Below are positions 54,067 to 63,140 of a DNA stretch of 64,000 bases, piece by piece; position 1 is the first letter of the stretch; each line of letters begins with the position of its first letter. This DNA is from Limnohabitans planktonicus II-D5. Its GTDB lineage: Bacteria > Pseudomonadota > Gammaproteobacteria > Burkholderiales > Burkholderiaceae_C. The position numbers and the translations under genes are program-made. The stretch is from contig NZ_LFYT02000013.1 of the NCBI RefSeq assembly GCF_001270065.2, positions 1 through 64,000 of the forward strand. The letters are read 5' to 3'. The notes under the pieces were generated by a model. That model was not told the DNA's origin, ran no database searches, and saw nothing but the letters and a program-made list of their open reading frames with translations.

Positions 54067-55056
54067 TCAATCTGCGTAAATGCCTCCGGCCCGGATGACG
54101 GGTGCCCACTTGGCCAGCTCAGACACGATAAAGGCTTTGTGGCCTGCAGGGTCGTTGCGTGCATCCATGATCACCGTGGCACCGCCGCCTTCTTGCTTGC
54201 GGATGAACTCCGGGTCTTTGACCGACACCTTGAGGGCATCGTTGAGCTTTTTCAACACCGCAGCAGGCGTGCCCTTGGGTGCATACAAGCCTTGCCAAAT
54301 GGTGACCGAAAAGTCTTTGAGTCCGGCCTCTTGCATGGTTGGAGAGTCTTTGAGGGCCACTGCCGTCAATCGGGTGGGCGTGGTCACGGCAAATGATTTG
54401 ACCTTTTTGCCCTCGATCTGCGGGATCGTGGTGGTGGTCTGGTCGCACATCAAATCCACCTGACCGCCGATCAGGTCGGTCATGGCCGGGGCCGTGCCTT
54501 TGTAGGGCACCGAGGTCATGTCCACCTTGAGGGTGGACTGGAACAACATGCCGCACAAGTGCGAGGCTGAACCGGGGCCTGCGTTGGCGATGTTGATCTT
54601 GCCCTTGTTGGCCTGAATCCAGGTGACCAACTCACCCATGGTGTTGGCGGGCAAACTGGGGCGGCCAATCAGGTTCATCGGGTTTTCGCTGACCAAGCCG
54701 ATGTACTCAAAATCTTTTTCCACGTTGTAAGGCAGGTTGCGGAAAAAAGTCGGCAAGGTCGCTTGCGCAATGTGTGTGAACAAAAGCGTGTAGCCGTCGG
54801 CTGAGGCCTTGGCCACTTTGTTAGCCCCAATCGAGCCCGAAGCACCGGCCGAGTTGTCAATCACGATGCTGTGACCGCCCATGGCTTTGCTCATGGCCTG
54901 GGCCAGGTCGCGTGCGGCTTTGTCAGTCGGCCCGCCTGCGGCATAGGGCAGCACGAAGGTGATGGTTTTGTTGGCTACAGGGTATTCCTGTGCAAAAGCA
55001 TTCACGGACGCCAACAGGGCGCAGGCGATGGCGACGGGGAGAAACTTGGAGCGCAT
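54067..55056 (-). CDS. Bug/TctC-family periplasmic solute-binding protein
   Basis: 329 residues from the ATG at 55056 (MRSKFLPVAIACALLASV), which opens a signal peptide; a longer in-frame start is less likely. Bug-family phrases: ITFVLPYAAGGPTDKAARD, GASGSIGANKVAKASADGYTLLF. It lies between the kinase and dehydrogenase genes, so tartrate or a similar hydroxy-acid is the likely ligand (inference). Confidence 0.93.
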   Translation of the reverse strand: MRSKFLPVAIACALLASVNAFAQEYPVANKTITFVLPYAAGGPTDKAARDLAQAMSKAMGGHSIVIDNSAGASGSIGANKVAKASADGYTLLFTHIAQATLPTFFRNLPYNVEKDFEYIGLVSENPMNLIGRPSLPANTMGELVTWIQANKGKINIANAGPGSASHLCGMLFQSTLKVDMTSVPYKGTAPAMTDLIGGQVDLMCDQTTTTIPQIEGKKVKSFAVTTPTRLTAVALKDSPTMQEAGLKDFSVTIWQGLYAPKGTPAAVLKKLNDALKVSVKDPEFIRKQEGGGATVIMDARNDPAGHKAFIVSELAKWAPVIRAGGIYAD

Positions 55057-55135
55057 GTTCAAACCTTTCAAAATTGAAGGAACCAAAAACATTCATGTAC
55101 AAAGGACAGACTGCATCCAGTTTTGCATCATGACG

Positions 55136-56200
55136 TCAAGCCAGGGCTTTGCATACAGCCTGGGTGACATCGCCCGTCAGGGCTTTCCCGCCCAGGTCGC
55201 CGGTGTGCAATGCAGGGTTGGCCGTCACGCTTTCGATGACCGCCATCAGGCGCTGGGCGGCGGCCGGCTCGCCAATGTGCTCCAGCAGCATGACCACCGA
55301 CCAGAAGGTACCCACCGGATTCGCCAAGCCTTTGCCCATGATGTCAAACGCCGAGCCGTGGATGGGCTCGAACATGCTGGGGTAGCGCCGCTCGGGGTCG
55401 ATGTTGCCCGTGGGCGCAATGCCCAAGCTGCCCGCCAAAGCGGCTGCCAGATCGCTCAGGATGTCGGCATGCAAATTGGTGGCAACCAGGGTGTCCAGCG
55501 TGGCCGGGCGGTTGACCATGCGGGCGGTGGCGGCATCGACCAACTCTTTGTCCCACTTCACATCGGGGAATTCTTTGGACACTTGCACGGCGATCTCGTC
55601 CCACATGACCATGGCGTGGCGCTGGGCATTGCTCTTGGTCACCACCGTGAGCATTTTGCGAGGGCGAGACTGCGCCAGTTTGAAGGCGTATCGCAAGATG
55701 CGTTCCACGCCTGCGCGGGTCATGATGGACACATCGGTGGCCGCCTCGATCGAGTGACCCTGGTGCACACGGCCGCCCACGCCCGAGTATTCGCCTTCGG
55801 AGTTTTCGCGCACGATGACCCAGTCCAGGTCTTGGGGTGTGCAGCGCTTCAGAGGCGCATCGATGCCCGGCAAGATGCGCGTGGGCCGAACGTTGGCGTA
55901 CTGATCAAAGCCCTGGCAAATTTTCAGGCGCAGACCCCACAGCGTGATGTGGTCAGGGATGTCCGGGTCACCGGCCGAGCCGAACAAAATCGCGTCTTTG
56001 CCACGAAGGGCGTCCAGGCCATCGGCGGGCATCATCACGCCGTGCTCACGGTAGTAGTCACCGCCCCAGCCAAAGTTTTCAAACTCGAAAGCAAACGTGC
56101 CACAGGCTTGCGCCAAGGCCTGCATGACTTGCTGGCCTGCAGGGATGACTTCTTTGCCAATGCCGTCTCCGGGGATGGTGGCGATGCGGTAGGTTTTCAT
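55136..56200 (-). CDS. ttuC: Tartrate dehydrogenase/decarboxylase
   Basis: 354 residues of the isopropylmalate-dehydrogenase family, from MKTYRIATIPGDGIGKE at 56200, the standard start. Markers of the tartrate-type branch include FENFGWGGDYYREHG, IRENSEGEY-like VIVRENSEGEYSGVGGR and the metal-binding DILSDLAAALAG. It would oxidise or decarboxylate tartrate with NAD. An alternative is a related malate-type enzyme. It is divergent from a LysR gene that starts 101 bases away. Confidence 0.92.
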   Translation of the reverse strand: MKTYRIATIPGDGIGKEVIPAGQQVMQALAQACGTFAFEFENFGWGGDYYREHGVMMPADGLDALRGKDAILFGSAGDPDIPDHITLWGLRLKICQGFDQYANVRPTRILPGIDAPLKRCTPQDLDWVIVRENSEGEYSGVGGRVHQGHSIEAATDVSIMTRAGVERILRYAFKLAQSRPRKMLTVVTKSNAQRHAMVMWDEIAVQVSKEFPDVKWDKELVDAATARMVNRPATLDTLVATNLHADILSDLAAALAGSLGIAPTGNIDPERRYPSMFEPIHGSAFDIMGKGLANPVGTFWSVVMLLEHIGEPAAAQRLMAVIESVTANPALHTGDLGGKALTGDVTQAVCKALA

Positions 56201-56279
56201 GATGAATGCGGGATGGGTGTTGAACGGTGCGGACATTCTGGAGCCTAATCAGATCAACAAACACCCTAAAATTCAAGCC

Positions 56280-56302
56280 ATTGTTAACCTGTGATCAACA
56301 AT
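56280..56302. promoter_or_regulatory. LysR-type T-N11-A site overlapping the lysR start codon
   Basis: ATTGTT and AACAAT, separated by exactly 11 bases (56280-56302), form a textbook LysR T-N11-A box. The right arm includes the first two bases of the LysR ATG at 56301, so binding would also block the regulator's own start. The divergent dehydrogenase gene starts 80 bases to the left. Confidence 0.6.
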
Positions 56303-57212
56303 GGAACCACGCCTGCAAGCGGCCGATCTCGGCTTTTTTTCTGCACTGGCCATGGCGGGCAGCCTGAGCGCCGCCGCGCGTGAGCTGCGCATCACCACCG
56401 CCGCCGTGAGCAAACGCCTGTCGCACATGGAGTCGCGCCTGGGGGTGCCCTTGGTCAACCGCACCACGCGCCGCATGAGCCTCACGGTGGAAGGCGAAAC
56501 CACGCTGCGCCACGCCCGCAGCATCCTGGCCGAGATGGCCGATCTGGAACAGCAGTTGGGTGCCAGCCGCTCCACGCCCAGTGGCCTGCTGCGCGTCAAC
56601 GCCACGTTGGGCTTTGGGCGCAGCCACATCGGCCCGCTCATCAGCCGCTTTGTGCGGCAATACCCGCAGGTCGATGCACAACTGCAACTGTCGGTGGACC
56701 CGCCAGCGCTCACCGACGACGCCTTTGATGTGTGCATCCGATTTGGCCCGCCGCCCGACACCCGCGTGATTGCACGCAAAATCGCCAGCAACCAGCGCCT
56801 GCTGTGTGCCTCGCCCGCTTACCTCCAGGCGCATGGCGAACCCAAAACCCCTGCCGAGCTGACCCGACACAACTTCATCAGCATCCGCCAAGGCGGCGAG
56901 GCCTATGGCGTGGTCAAACTCACACGCGGCAAGCAAGGCTCAAGCGAGGCCATCAAGACCCGCGGCAACCTGACCACCAACGACGGGAGCATCGCGGTGC
57001 AATGGGCGCTGGACGGCCACGGCCTCTTGCTGCGGGCCGAATGGGACATCCGCCAGCACTTGGCCAGTGGCCAGCTGGTGCAAGTGCTGCCGCAGCACCA
57101 CACACCCGATGCCGACATCTATGCGGTCTACCCCGCGCAGCACAAATCGGCGGCGCGGGTGCGGGCGTTTGTGGACTTTGCGGCCGAGGCGTTCACTCCA
57201 TTGGGCGCTTGA
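56301..57212 (+). CDS. LysR-family regulator of the tartrate cluster
   Basis: 303 residues. The N-terminal winged helix (DLGFFSALAMAGSLSAAAREL, TTAAVSKRLSHMESRLGVPL) and substrate-binding domain (LLRVNATLGFGRSHIGPLI) match the TtuA/DmlR-like group. It is divergent from the dehydrogenase gene and overlaps a T-N11-A box at its start codon, so it is probably autoregulated and controls the cluster. The ten-unit repeat array begins shortly after its stop. Confidence 0.93.
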   Translation: MEPRLQAADLGFFSALAMAGSLSAAARELRITTAAVSKRLSHMESRLGVPLVNRTTRRMSLTVEGETTLRHARSILAEMADLEQQLGASRSTPSGLLRVNATLGFGRSHIGPLISRFVRQYPQVDAQLQLSVDPPALTDDAFDVCIRFGPPPDTRVIARKIASNQRLLCASPAYLQAHGEPKTPAELTRHNFISIRQGGEAYGVVKLTRGKQGSSEAIKTRGNLTTNDGSIAVQWALDGHGLLLRAEWDIRQHLASGQLVQVLPQHHTPDADIYAVYPAQHKSAARVRAFVDFAAEAFTPLGA

Positions 57213-57231
57213 TCAGGCGCTTGCGACTATG

Positions 57232-58525
57232 GATTCGGCCCTGTGAAGTTTTCAAGGCTCAAAGATGTTGCAGGTCGGCGGTCGAAGACCCCGACGTGGG
57301 CCTTCTGAAACCCGCCAAAGTTGAATCAGGATCAGAGCCCGAGCAAGCAAACGTCGGACTCTTCGAGTGCCGACCTACGGGAGTGATGTATTCGTAGGTC
57401 GGTGGTCGAAGACCCCGACATGGGGCTGGTGAAGCCCGCAAAAGTTGAATCAGGATCAGCGCCCAAGCTCACAAACGTCGGACTCTTCGAGTGCCGACCT
57501 ACAAGGCAGAGCCCCGTAGGTCGGTGGTCGAAGACCCCGACGTGGGGCTGCTGAAGCCCGCCAAAATTGAATCAGGTTCAGCGCCCAATCCAGCAAACGT
57601 CGGACTCTGCGAGTGCCGACCTACAGGAGCCATGTATTCGCAGGTCGGTGGTCGAAGACCCCGACGTGGGCCTTCTGAAACCCGCCAAAGTTGAATCAGG
57701 ATCAGCGCCCAAGCTCACAAACGTCGGACTCTGCGAGTGCCGACCTACGGGAGCGATGTATTCGTAGGTCGGTGGTCGAAGACCCCGACGTGGGGCTGCT
57801 GAAGCCCGCCAAAATTGAATCAGGTTAAGCTTCCAAGCCCACAAACGTCGGACTCTTCGAGTGCCGACCTACGGGAGCGATGTATTCGTAGGTCGGTGCT
57901 CGAAGACCCCGACGTGGGGCTGCTGAAGCCCGCCAAAATTGAATCAGGTTCAGCGCTCAAGCTCCAAGCGTCGGACTCTTCGAGTGCCGACCTACGGGAG
58001 TGATGTATTCGTAGGTCGGTGGTCGAAGACCCCGACGTGGGCCTACTGACGCCCGCAATAGTTGCATCAGGATCAGCTTCCAAGCTCACAAACGTCGGAC
58101 TCTTCGAGTGCCGACCTACGGGAGCGATGTATTCGTAGGTCGGCGGTCGAAGACCCCGACGTGGGGCTGCTGAAGCCCGCCAAAGTTGAATCAAGTTCAG
58201 CGCCCAAGCTCACAAACGTCGGACTCTTCGAGTGCCGACCTACGGGAGCGATGTATTTGTAGGTCGGTGGTCGAAGACCCCGACGTGGGGCTGCTGAAGC
58301 CCGCCAAAGTTGAATCAGGATCAGCGCCCAAGCTCACAAACGTCGGACTCTTCGAGTGCCGACCTACGGAAGCGATGTATTCGTAGGTCGGTGGTCGAAG
58401 ACCCCGACATGGGCCTGGTGAAGCCCGCCAAAGTTGAATCAGGTTCAGCGCTCAAGCTCCAAGCGTCGGACTCTTCGAGTGCCGACCCACGAGGTGACAT
58501 GTCTCACACATTTCATACTTCAGCG
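57232..58525. repeat. Ten-unit, ~124-bp-period GTAGGTCGG-family array
   Basis: Arms start at 57270, 57394, 57516, 57640, 57764, 57888, 58011, 58135, 58259 and 58383 (intervals 122-124). Each unit has a forward arm with a GGTC/GACC stem, a spacer with a cgtgggg..gaagcccgcc core, and an inverted arm with an ACTC/GAGT stem ending CCGACCTAC. Left (gattcggccctgtgaag) and right (gacatgtctcacacatttc) flanks match the single element at 43750. Only the core was amplified. Confidence 0.95.
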
Positions 58526-58659
58526 GGCGCTTGTGCCCTCCATCCCATGATGGTTCAATACATGACCGTGGCGGTTCAGCTCAACAGGGTCCGTTTGCCG
58601 CCATTGAAGTCAATAACCCCTGCATGCCTTGTTGGCATGGCAGGTCAACGCCAAGTGTC

Positions 58660-60882
58660 ATGAGAACTCCTCCTCTTTTTTTGCATTTTTCAGTGCTTTC
58701 TGTGATCGGCGTGCCCCTGCTCGTCATCGCTCAAACCTTGCCCGATGAACGGGCAACGCCGCAGGAGCAGCCAACGGACACGGTCACGGTGTCTGCCCGG
58801 CGGGCGATCGAGCAGCGTTTTGATGCGACAGGATCGCTGGTGGTGGTAGATCGCAAAGACATTGCCGCCTTGGGCGCATTTTCTGTCGTGGATGTGCTGC
58901 GGCAGCTGCCGAGTGTGCAAGTCACGCCCAACGGGCAAGGGGGCGTTGAGATTCGCATGCGCGGCATGGAAGCCAGTGCAACGCAATTGCTGATTGACGG
59001 TCAGCGTGTCAGCAGCGGCAAGAGTTCCCTGCCACTGGACCAGCTGCCCTCTGAGCTGATCGAGCGCATTGAGGTGGTGCGCGCACCGACGGCTGAATTT
59101 TCTGGGGCCACCGGGGGCACACTGAACATCGTTTTGCGTGCCGCCACCGTGAAGCGCGAAACCACCTTGCAACTGACCAACAACCATGTCTGGGGTCAAA
59201 ATGCGGGGCAGCTGTACTTCTCGCAGTCAGGGCCCTTGGGCACCGACCCCGTTCACCCCAAAGCCGATGCGGCATCGGACACGCCACCCGTCAAACCCTG
59301 GACTTACTTTGTCGCGGCCAGCCGCATCGATTACTTGATTGGCTCCGATACCCAGCGGCAAACTCTGTCGGACGGGCGGCTCACTTCGACAACCGATACC
59401 GCGGGCCGCTACCGCCGCAGCGAGTCCATGCTGCTTCCCAAGGTGAGTGGGCGCATGGGTGCCAGTGATCAGCTCACCCTGCGTGCGACCTTAAGCCAGA
59501 CCGAATTTGACGGCACCGCCCTGGCCTCTGGAAGCCTGTGGCGCGACGGCACCCCCTATGCACTCAACAGCCAAGACATGAACGACTACCAGCGCCAATA
59601 CCTGCAAGTTGCAGCGGACTGGACGCACCGCTTTGACCGCAGCAAGCTCGACACCACACTGCATGGTGCCCGCAGCAACTACCGCCTGAACCGCCAGGGC
59701 ATCGTGCAGTCCCAGGGCAGCCCCAATTCCGACTACGCCTTGTCTGACGAGCAGCGCGACAGGCAGTGGACGCTCAAATCCAAACTCACAGGCACCGACA
59801 GCCCCTTGCTGTGGTCGACCGGGGTGGAGCTGGATGCGCTGAGCCTGGACGCATTGACCCAGAACACCGACACCCTGCGCGGCAGCAACCGCGTGGAGAT
59901 GGGCGCAAAGCTGCAACGCCAGATCATCTGGGGGCAAAACGAATGGGCGTTACCGGGCAAAACCACCCTGACGGGCGGTTTGCGCTCCGAAACGATGATC
60001 CTGACCAGTGCCGATGCCAGCGTCATCCCTGAGCGGCGCATGCACTTCATCCAACCCTCGCTGCACACACGCACCGCCATTGGCAAAGACATGCAGTGGC
60101 GTTGGAACCTTGCCCGGGTCACACGCAACCCCGCTGTTCGCGATTTGTTTAACCGCACCAGCCCCAGTGTGGGGGGCAACAGCATCACCAACCCGGACAA
60201 CGCAGGCAACCCCGACCTGCGTCCCGAAGTGGCATGGAGTCTGGACACCGGGCTGGACCAACGCCTGAGTGAGCAAGGTCATTTGGGCTTGAACCTGTTT
60301 GTGCGTCAGCTCAGCGACACACTGGCCACCTTGGTGACGCCGATCAATGGCCGCTGGTTACAAACCCGTGCCAATGTGGGCGAAGCGACGGTCTGGGGCT
60401 TGGAGGCCGATGTCAAAACCGGACTGGCCTGGGCGGGTTTGGGGCGGGACTGGACGCTGTCGAGCAACGCCAGTGTGTTGCAGTCGCGGATGACCAGTGG
60501 CCCCAGTGAGGGCAACCGCATTCCTGGCCAAGCCCGCTACACCGCCAGCGTGAACGTGGCCAAACCCCTGCGCAGCACAGGCGGCTTGTTTGGTGGCGTC
60601 ACCTTATCGCTCACGGGACCGACCCAACTCAACACCTCTGCCGGCATCACCGGACAAGACCACGCCCGTGCGGCGCTGGATGTTTACATCGGGCGTGTGC
60701 AGCCGACCTGGGGTTACTGGCGCGTGGGGGTGTACAACATCGGCAACGCCCGCTTTAACCGCGATCGCCACTACGCTGACGGAACAGGCGAAGCCTGGCA
60801 AGACCGCTCCAGCATGGCACTCACACCCCGGGTCTATCTGTCGGTGGGGACGCGATTTTGTGGGGCATTCAAGCCTTGTTGA
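58660..60882 (+). CDS. TonB-dependent outer-membrane receptor
   Basis: 740 residues from the ATG at 58660, which opens a signal peptide ending near VIAQT. The plug domain has DTVTVSARRAIEQRF and VVDVLRQLPSVQVTPNGQGGVEIRMRG, then LIDGQRV and IERIEVVRAPTAEFSGATGG. A 22-strand barrel follows. The protein does not end on the usual aromatic strand: VYLSVGTRF is followed by CGAFKPC. The substrate, often a siderophore or a carbohydrate, cannot be told. It directly follows the ten-unit repeat array. Confidence 0.92.
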   Translation: MRTPPLFLHFSVLSVIGVPLLVIAQTLPDERATPQEQPTDTVTVSARRAIEQRFDATGSLVVVDRKDIAALGAFSVVDVLRQLPSVQVTPNGQGGVEIRMRGMEASATQLLIDGQRVSSGKSSLPLDQLPSELIERIEVVRAPTAEFSGATGGTLNIVLRAATVKRETTLQLTNNHVWGQNAGQLYFSQSGPLGTDPVHPKADAASDTPPVKPWTYFVAASRIDYLIGSDTQRQTLSDGRLTSTTDTAGRYRRSESMLLPKVSGRMGASDQLTLRATLSQTEFDGTALASGSLWRDGTPYALNSQDMNDYQRQYLQVAADWTHRFDRSKLDTTLHGARSNYRLNRQGIVQSQGSPNSDYALSDEQRDRQWTLKSKLTGTDSPLLWSTGVELDALSLDALTQNTDTLRGSNRVEMGAKLQRQIIWGQNEWALPGKTTLTGGLRSETMILTSADASVIPERRMHFIQPSLHTRTAIGKDMQWRWNLARVTRNPAVRDLFNRTSPSVGGNSITNPDNAGNPDLRPEVAWSLDTGLDQRLSEQGHLGLNLFVRQLSDTLATLVTPINGRWLQTRANVGEATVWGLEADVKTGLAWAGLGRDWTLSSNASVLQSRMTSGPSEGNRIPGQARYTASVNVAKPLRSTGGLFGGVTLSLTGPTQLNTSAGITGQDHARAALDVYIGRVQPTWGYWRVGVYNIGNARFNRDRHYADGTGEAWQDRSSMALTPRVYLSVGTRFCGAFKPC

Positions 60883-61108
60883 CTCTGGTGGGTTTTGCCA
60901 AGTGATGGGCTTCAGAAGAATAGGCCCGTTCATCTTCAGGTCTTGCGAAAACGCCAACGCGCCAGCGCTTCACGAACGCTCATCTGCTTAAAATCGCCCC
61001 ACTGCACAGCCCGGGACGCGCGGCAACGTGGTGCTCGCCCTCCCCTGTGTGCACGGGGGACAGGGGATTCGGCCGCGACTTGTTTCACCCTTTGCCCAGG
61101 ACAAGTCC

Positions 61109-62515
61109 ATGACCACGCTGCTCATCCACCGCGCCCGCTGCATCGCCACTCAAGACGATGCGAACACCGAACTGAATGACGCCTCGATCTTGATCCGCGA
61201 CGGCTGCATCGAACGCATCATTCCCGCCACTGAAAACACCGAAGAACTGCTCAAGCAAGTCGACGAAGCGATCGACGCGCGCCGCCATGTGGTGGTGCCG
61301 GGCCTGATCAACACGCACCACCACATGTACCAATCACTGACGCGGGCGATACCGGGCGTGCAAAACGCCGAGCTGTTCAGTTGGCTGAAGGGCCTGTACC
61401 CGATCTGGGTGGGTCTCACGCCCGAGATGGTGCGCGTATCGGGCCAGGTGGCCATGGCCGAGCTGCTGCTGAGCGGCTGCACCACCAGCAGTGACCACCT
61501 CTACATTTACCCCAACGGCGTGCGGCTGGACGACAGCATCGAAGCGGCGCACACCATCGGCATGCGCTTCACGGCCACACGCGGCAGCATGAGCGTGGGC
61601 GAAAGCCAAGGCGGTTTGCCGCCCGACAGCGTGGTCGAGCAAGAGCCCGCCATCCTCAAAGAAACCCAGCGCCTGATCGAAACCTGGCACGACGCCAGCT
61701 TCGGGTCGATGACGCATGTCGCCGTGGCCCCTTGCTCGCCCTTCAGTGTGAGCCAGGACTTGATGCGCGAATCGGCAAAGCTGGCCCGCGCCCACGGCGT
61801 GCGCCTGCACACCCACTTGGCCGAAAACGACCACGACATCGCTTACACCCGCGAGAAGTTCAACTGCACCCCCGCTCAATACGCCGAAGACTTGGGCTGG
61901 GTGGGCCACGATGTGTGGCACGCCCATGGTGTGAAGTTGGACGACGAAGGCACCTACCTGTTTGCCAAAACGCGCACCGGCATCGCCCACTGCCCGTGCA
62001 GCAACATGCGGCTGTCCAGCGGCATCTTGCCCCTGCGCAAAATGCTCGACGCAGGCGTGCCCATTGGCTTGGGCGTGGACGGCAGCGCCAGCAACGACGC
62101 GGCGCACCTGCTGAACGAAGCCCGCCAAGCCATGCTGCTGGCGCGTGTGGGCAAAGCTTTAGAACCGTTCGGTTGTGACCACGGCCCCGCCGACATGACC
62201 CCTCGCGACGCCCTGCGCCTGGCCACACGCGGCGGCGCCGAGGTGCTGGGCCGCGCCCATGAGCTGGGGCAAATCAAAGAAGGCTATTGCGCCGACATTG
62301 CCATGTTCCTCACCGACACGCTGAGCATGGCGGGTGGTGCTGTGCACGACCCTGTGGGGGCGCTCTTACTGTGCGCCAGTGACAACGCCGACTACACGAT
62401 CGTGAATGGCCGCGTGGTGGTGCATCAAGGCCAGATCACCACGGTGGACATGGGGCCGCTGATCGAGCGGCACAACCAGTTGGCTTTGCAGTTGGCGTTG
62501 GGGGCAGTTTATTGA
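61109..62515 (+). CDS. 8-oxoguanine deaminase-like amidohydrolase
   Basis: 468 residues from the ATG at 61109. A metal-dependent amidohydrolase: VVVPGLINTHHHMYQSLTR (metal His pair), HTHLAEND, the later His in VWHAHGVKLDDEG and the Asp in GVDGSASND. It is close to 8-oxoguanine deaminases and to the AtzB/TrzN-like group, so deamination of a modified purine is the best guess. Its stop codon lies inside a stretch matching the left flank of the GTAGGTCGG elements. Confidence 0.88.
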   Translation: MTTLLIHRARCIATQDDANTELNDASILIRDGCIERIIPATENTEELLKQVDEAIDARRHVVVPGLINTHHHMYQSLTRAIPGVQNAELFSWLKGLYPIWVGLTPEMVRVSGQVAMAELLLSGCTTSSDHLYIYPNGVRLDDSIEAAHTIGMRFTATRGSMSVGESQGGLPPDSVVEQEPAILKETQRLIETWHDASFGSMTHVAVAPCSPFSVSQDLMRESAKLARAHGVRLHTHLAENDHDIAYTREKFNCTPAQYAEDLGWVGHDVWHAHGVKLDDEGTYLFAKTRTGIAHCPCSNMRLSSGILPLRKMLDAGVPIGLGVDGSASNDAAHLLNEARQAMLLARVGKALEPFGCDHGPADMTPRDALRLATRGGAEVLGRAHELGQIKEGYCADIAMFLTDTLSMAGGAVHDPVGALLLCASDNADYTIVNGRVVVHQGQITTVDMGPLIERHNQLALQLALGAVY

Positions 62516-62559
62516 TCCGGTCCTGTGAAGTCTGCAGAATGACTTCAATCTTGCACCTT

Positions 62560-62631
62560 GTGGGCGCTAGCCCTGCTGGCGATCAGGCGCTTGTGGACCA
62601 CAGGCTTTTCGCTTGCATGGCTAGCTCCCAC
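62560..62631. repeat. GTGGGAGC-type inverted element, related to the 38-kb family
   Basis: Opens with GTGGGCGCTAGCCCTGCTGG and closes with the inverted GCATGGCTAGCTCCCAC. The layout, with arms around AGC..GCTGG and GCAAGCGA, matches the elements at 38253 and 38827 but the first base pair block is GTGG. It may also serve to end transcription of the deaminase gene. Confidence 0.75.
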
Positions 62632-63140
62632 AAAATCTTCCCAACTGGCAACACACGGCTCAAACATCATCGGGCCGGACCCATAAGTTTCCACACCTTG
62701 GACGCATTTTGCAAAATAGCCATTCATCAGGAGCCCACCCTGCAAATCACCGCCACCAAAGCCAAAAACCGTATTGAAAGCATTTGCGTACTCGCCGAGC
62801 GGGAACCGGTGTTTGCAGAGAAAGAAGGGCAAATTGACACCATCATCCCATTGGTCGATCACTTTCGCGCTTTGCACGCCAACCAGAACAACACCCGTCT
62901 GGCTGCGCAAAAAAATTTGAAACCGGATTTGCCGACTCGATTGCGGCTCAAAACTGCTGGGTCGAAAAACAAAGCATCCCTGGTGCAGACCTGCGCCCTT
63001 GGCAAAGCCAGTCGCAGCCATGGATATTGTGAGTTCAGAAATTTGATCAACACCAAATTCATGGGCTACGGGGCTGCACATTCACCTTCATCCAGCTCTT
63101 CAAGTGCTGGGAAAATAGGCTCCAAAGCCGCACAACTCCC
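62632..63140. other. Gap without a supported gene
   Basis: Frames of about 180-220 codons run through here on both strands, but they start in or cross the repeat at 62560, have no recognisable domain and show no clear ribosome binding site. A stretch rich in Lys/Asn codons on the plus strand (about 62740-62960) looks gene-like in composition, so a decayed gene is possible. No terminator or promoter could be placed. Confidence 0.5.

Noticed and set aside
57232..58525. CRISPR array
   Set aside because: The spacers are conserved between units, each unit contains two inverted arms rather than one direct repeat, and no cas genes are present.
61042..61066. Possible hairpin CCCCTGT/ACAGGGG before the deaminase gene
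   Set aside because: A 7-bp stem with an 11-base loop and no T run; not distinguishable from chance in GC-rich DNA.
62545..63081. 178-codon minus-strand frame between the deaminase and AraC genes
   Set aside because: It runs through the palindromic element at 62560, has no recognised domain and no convincing start signal.
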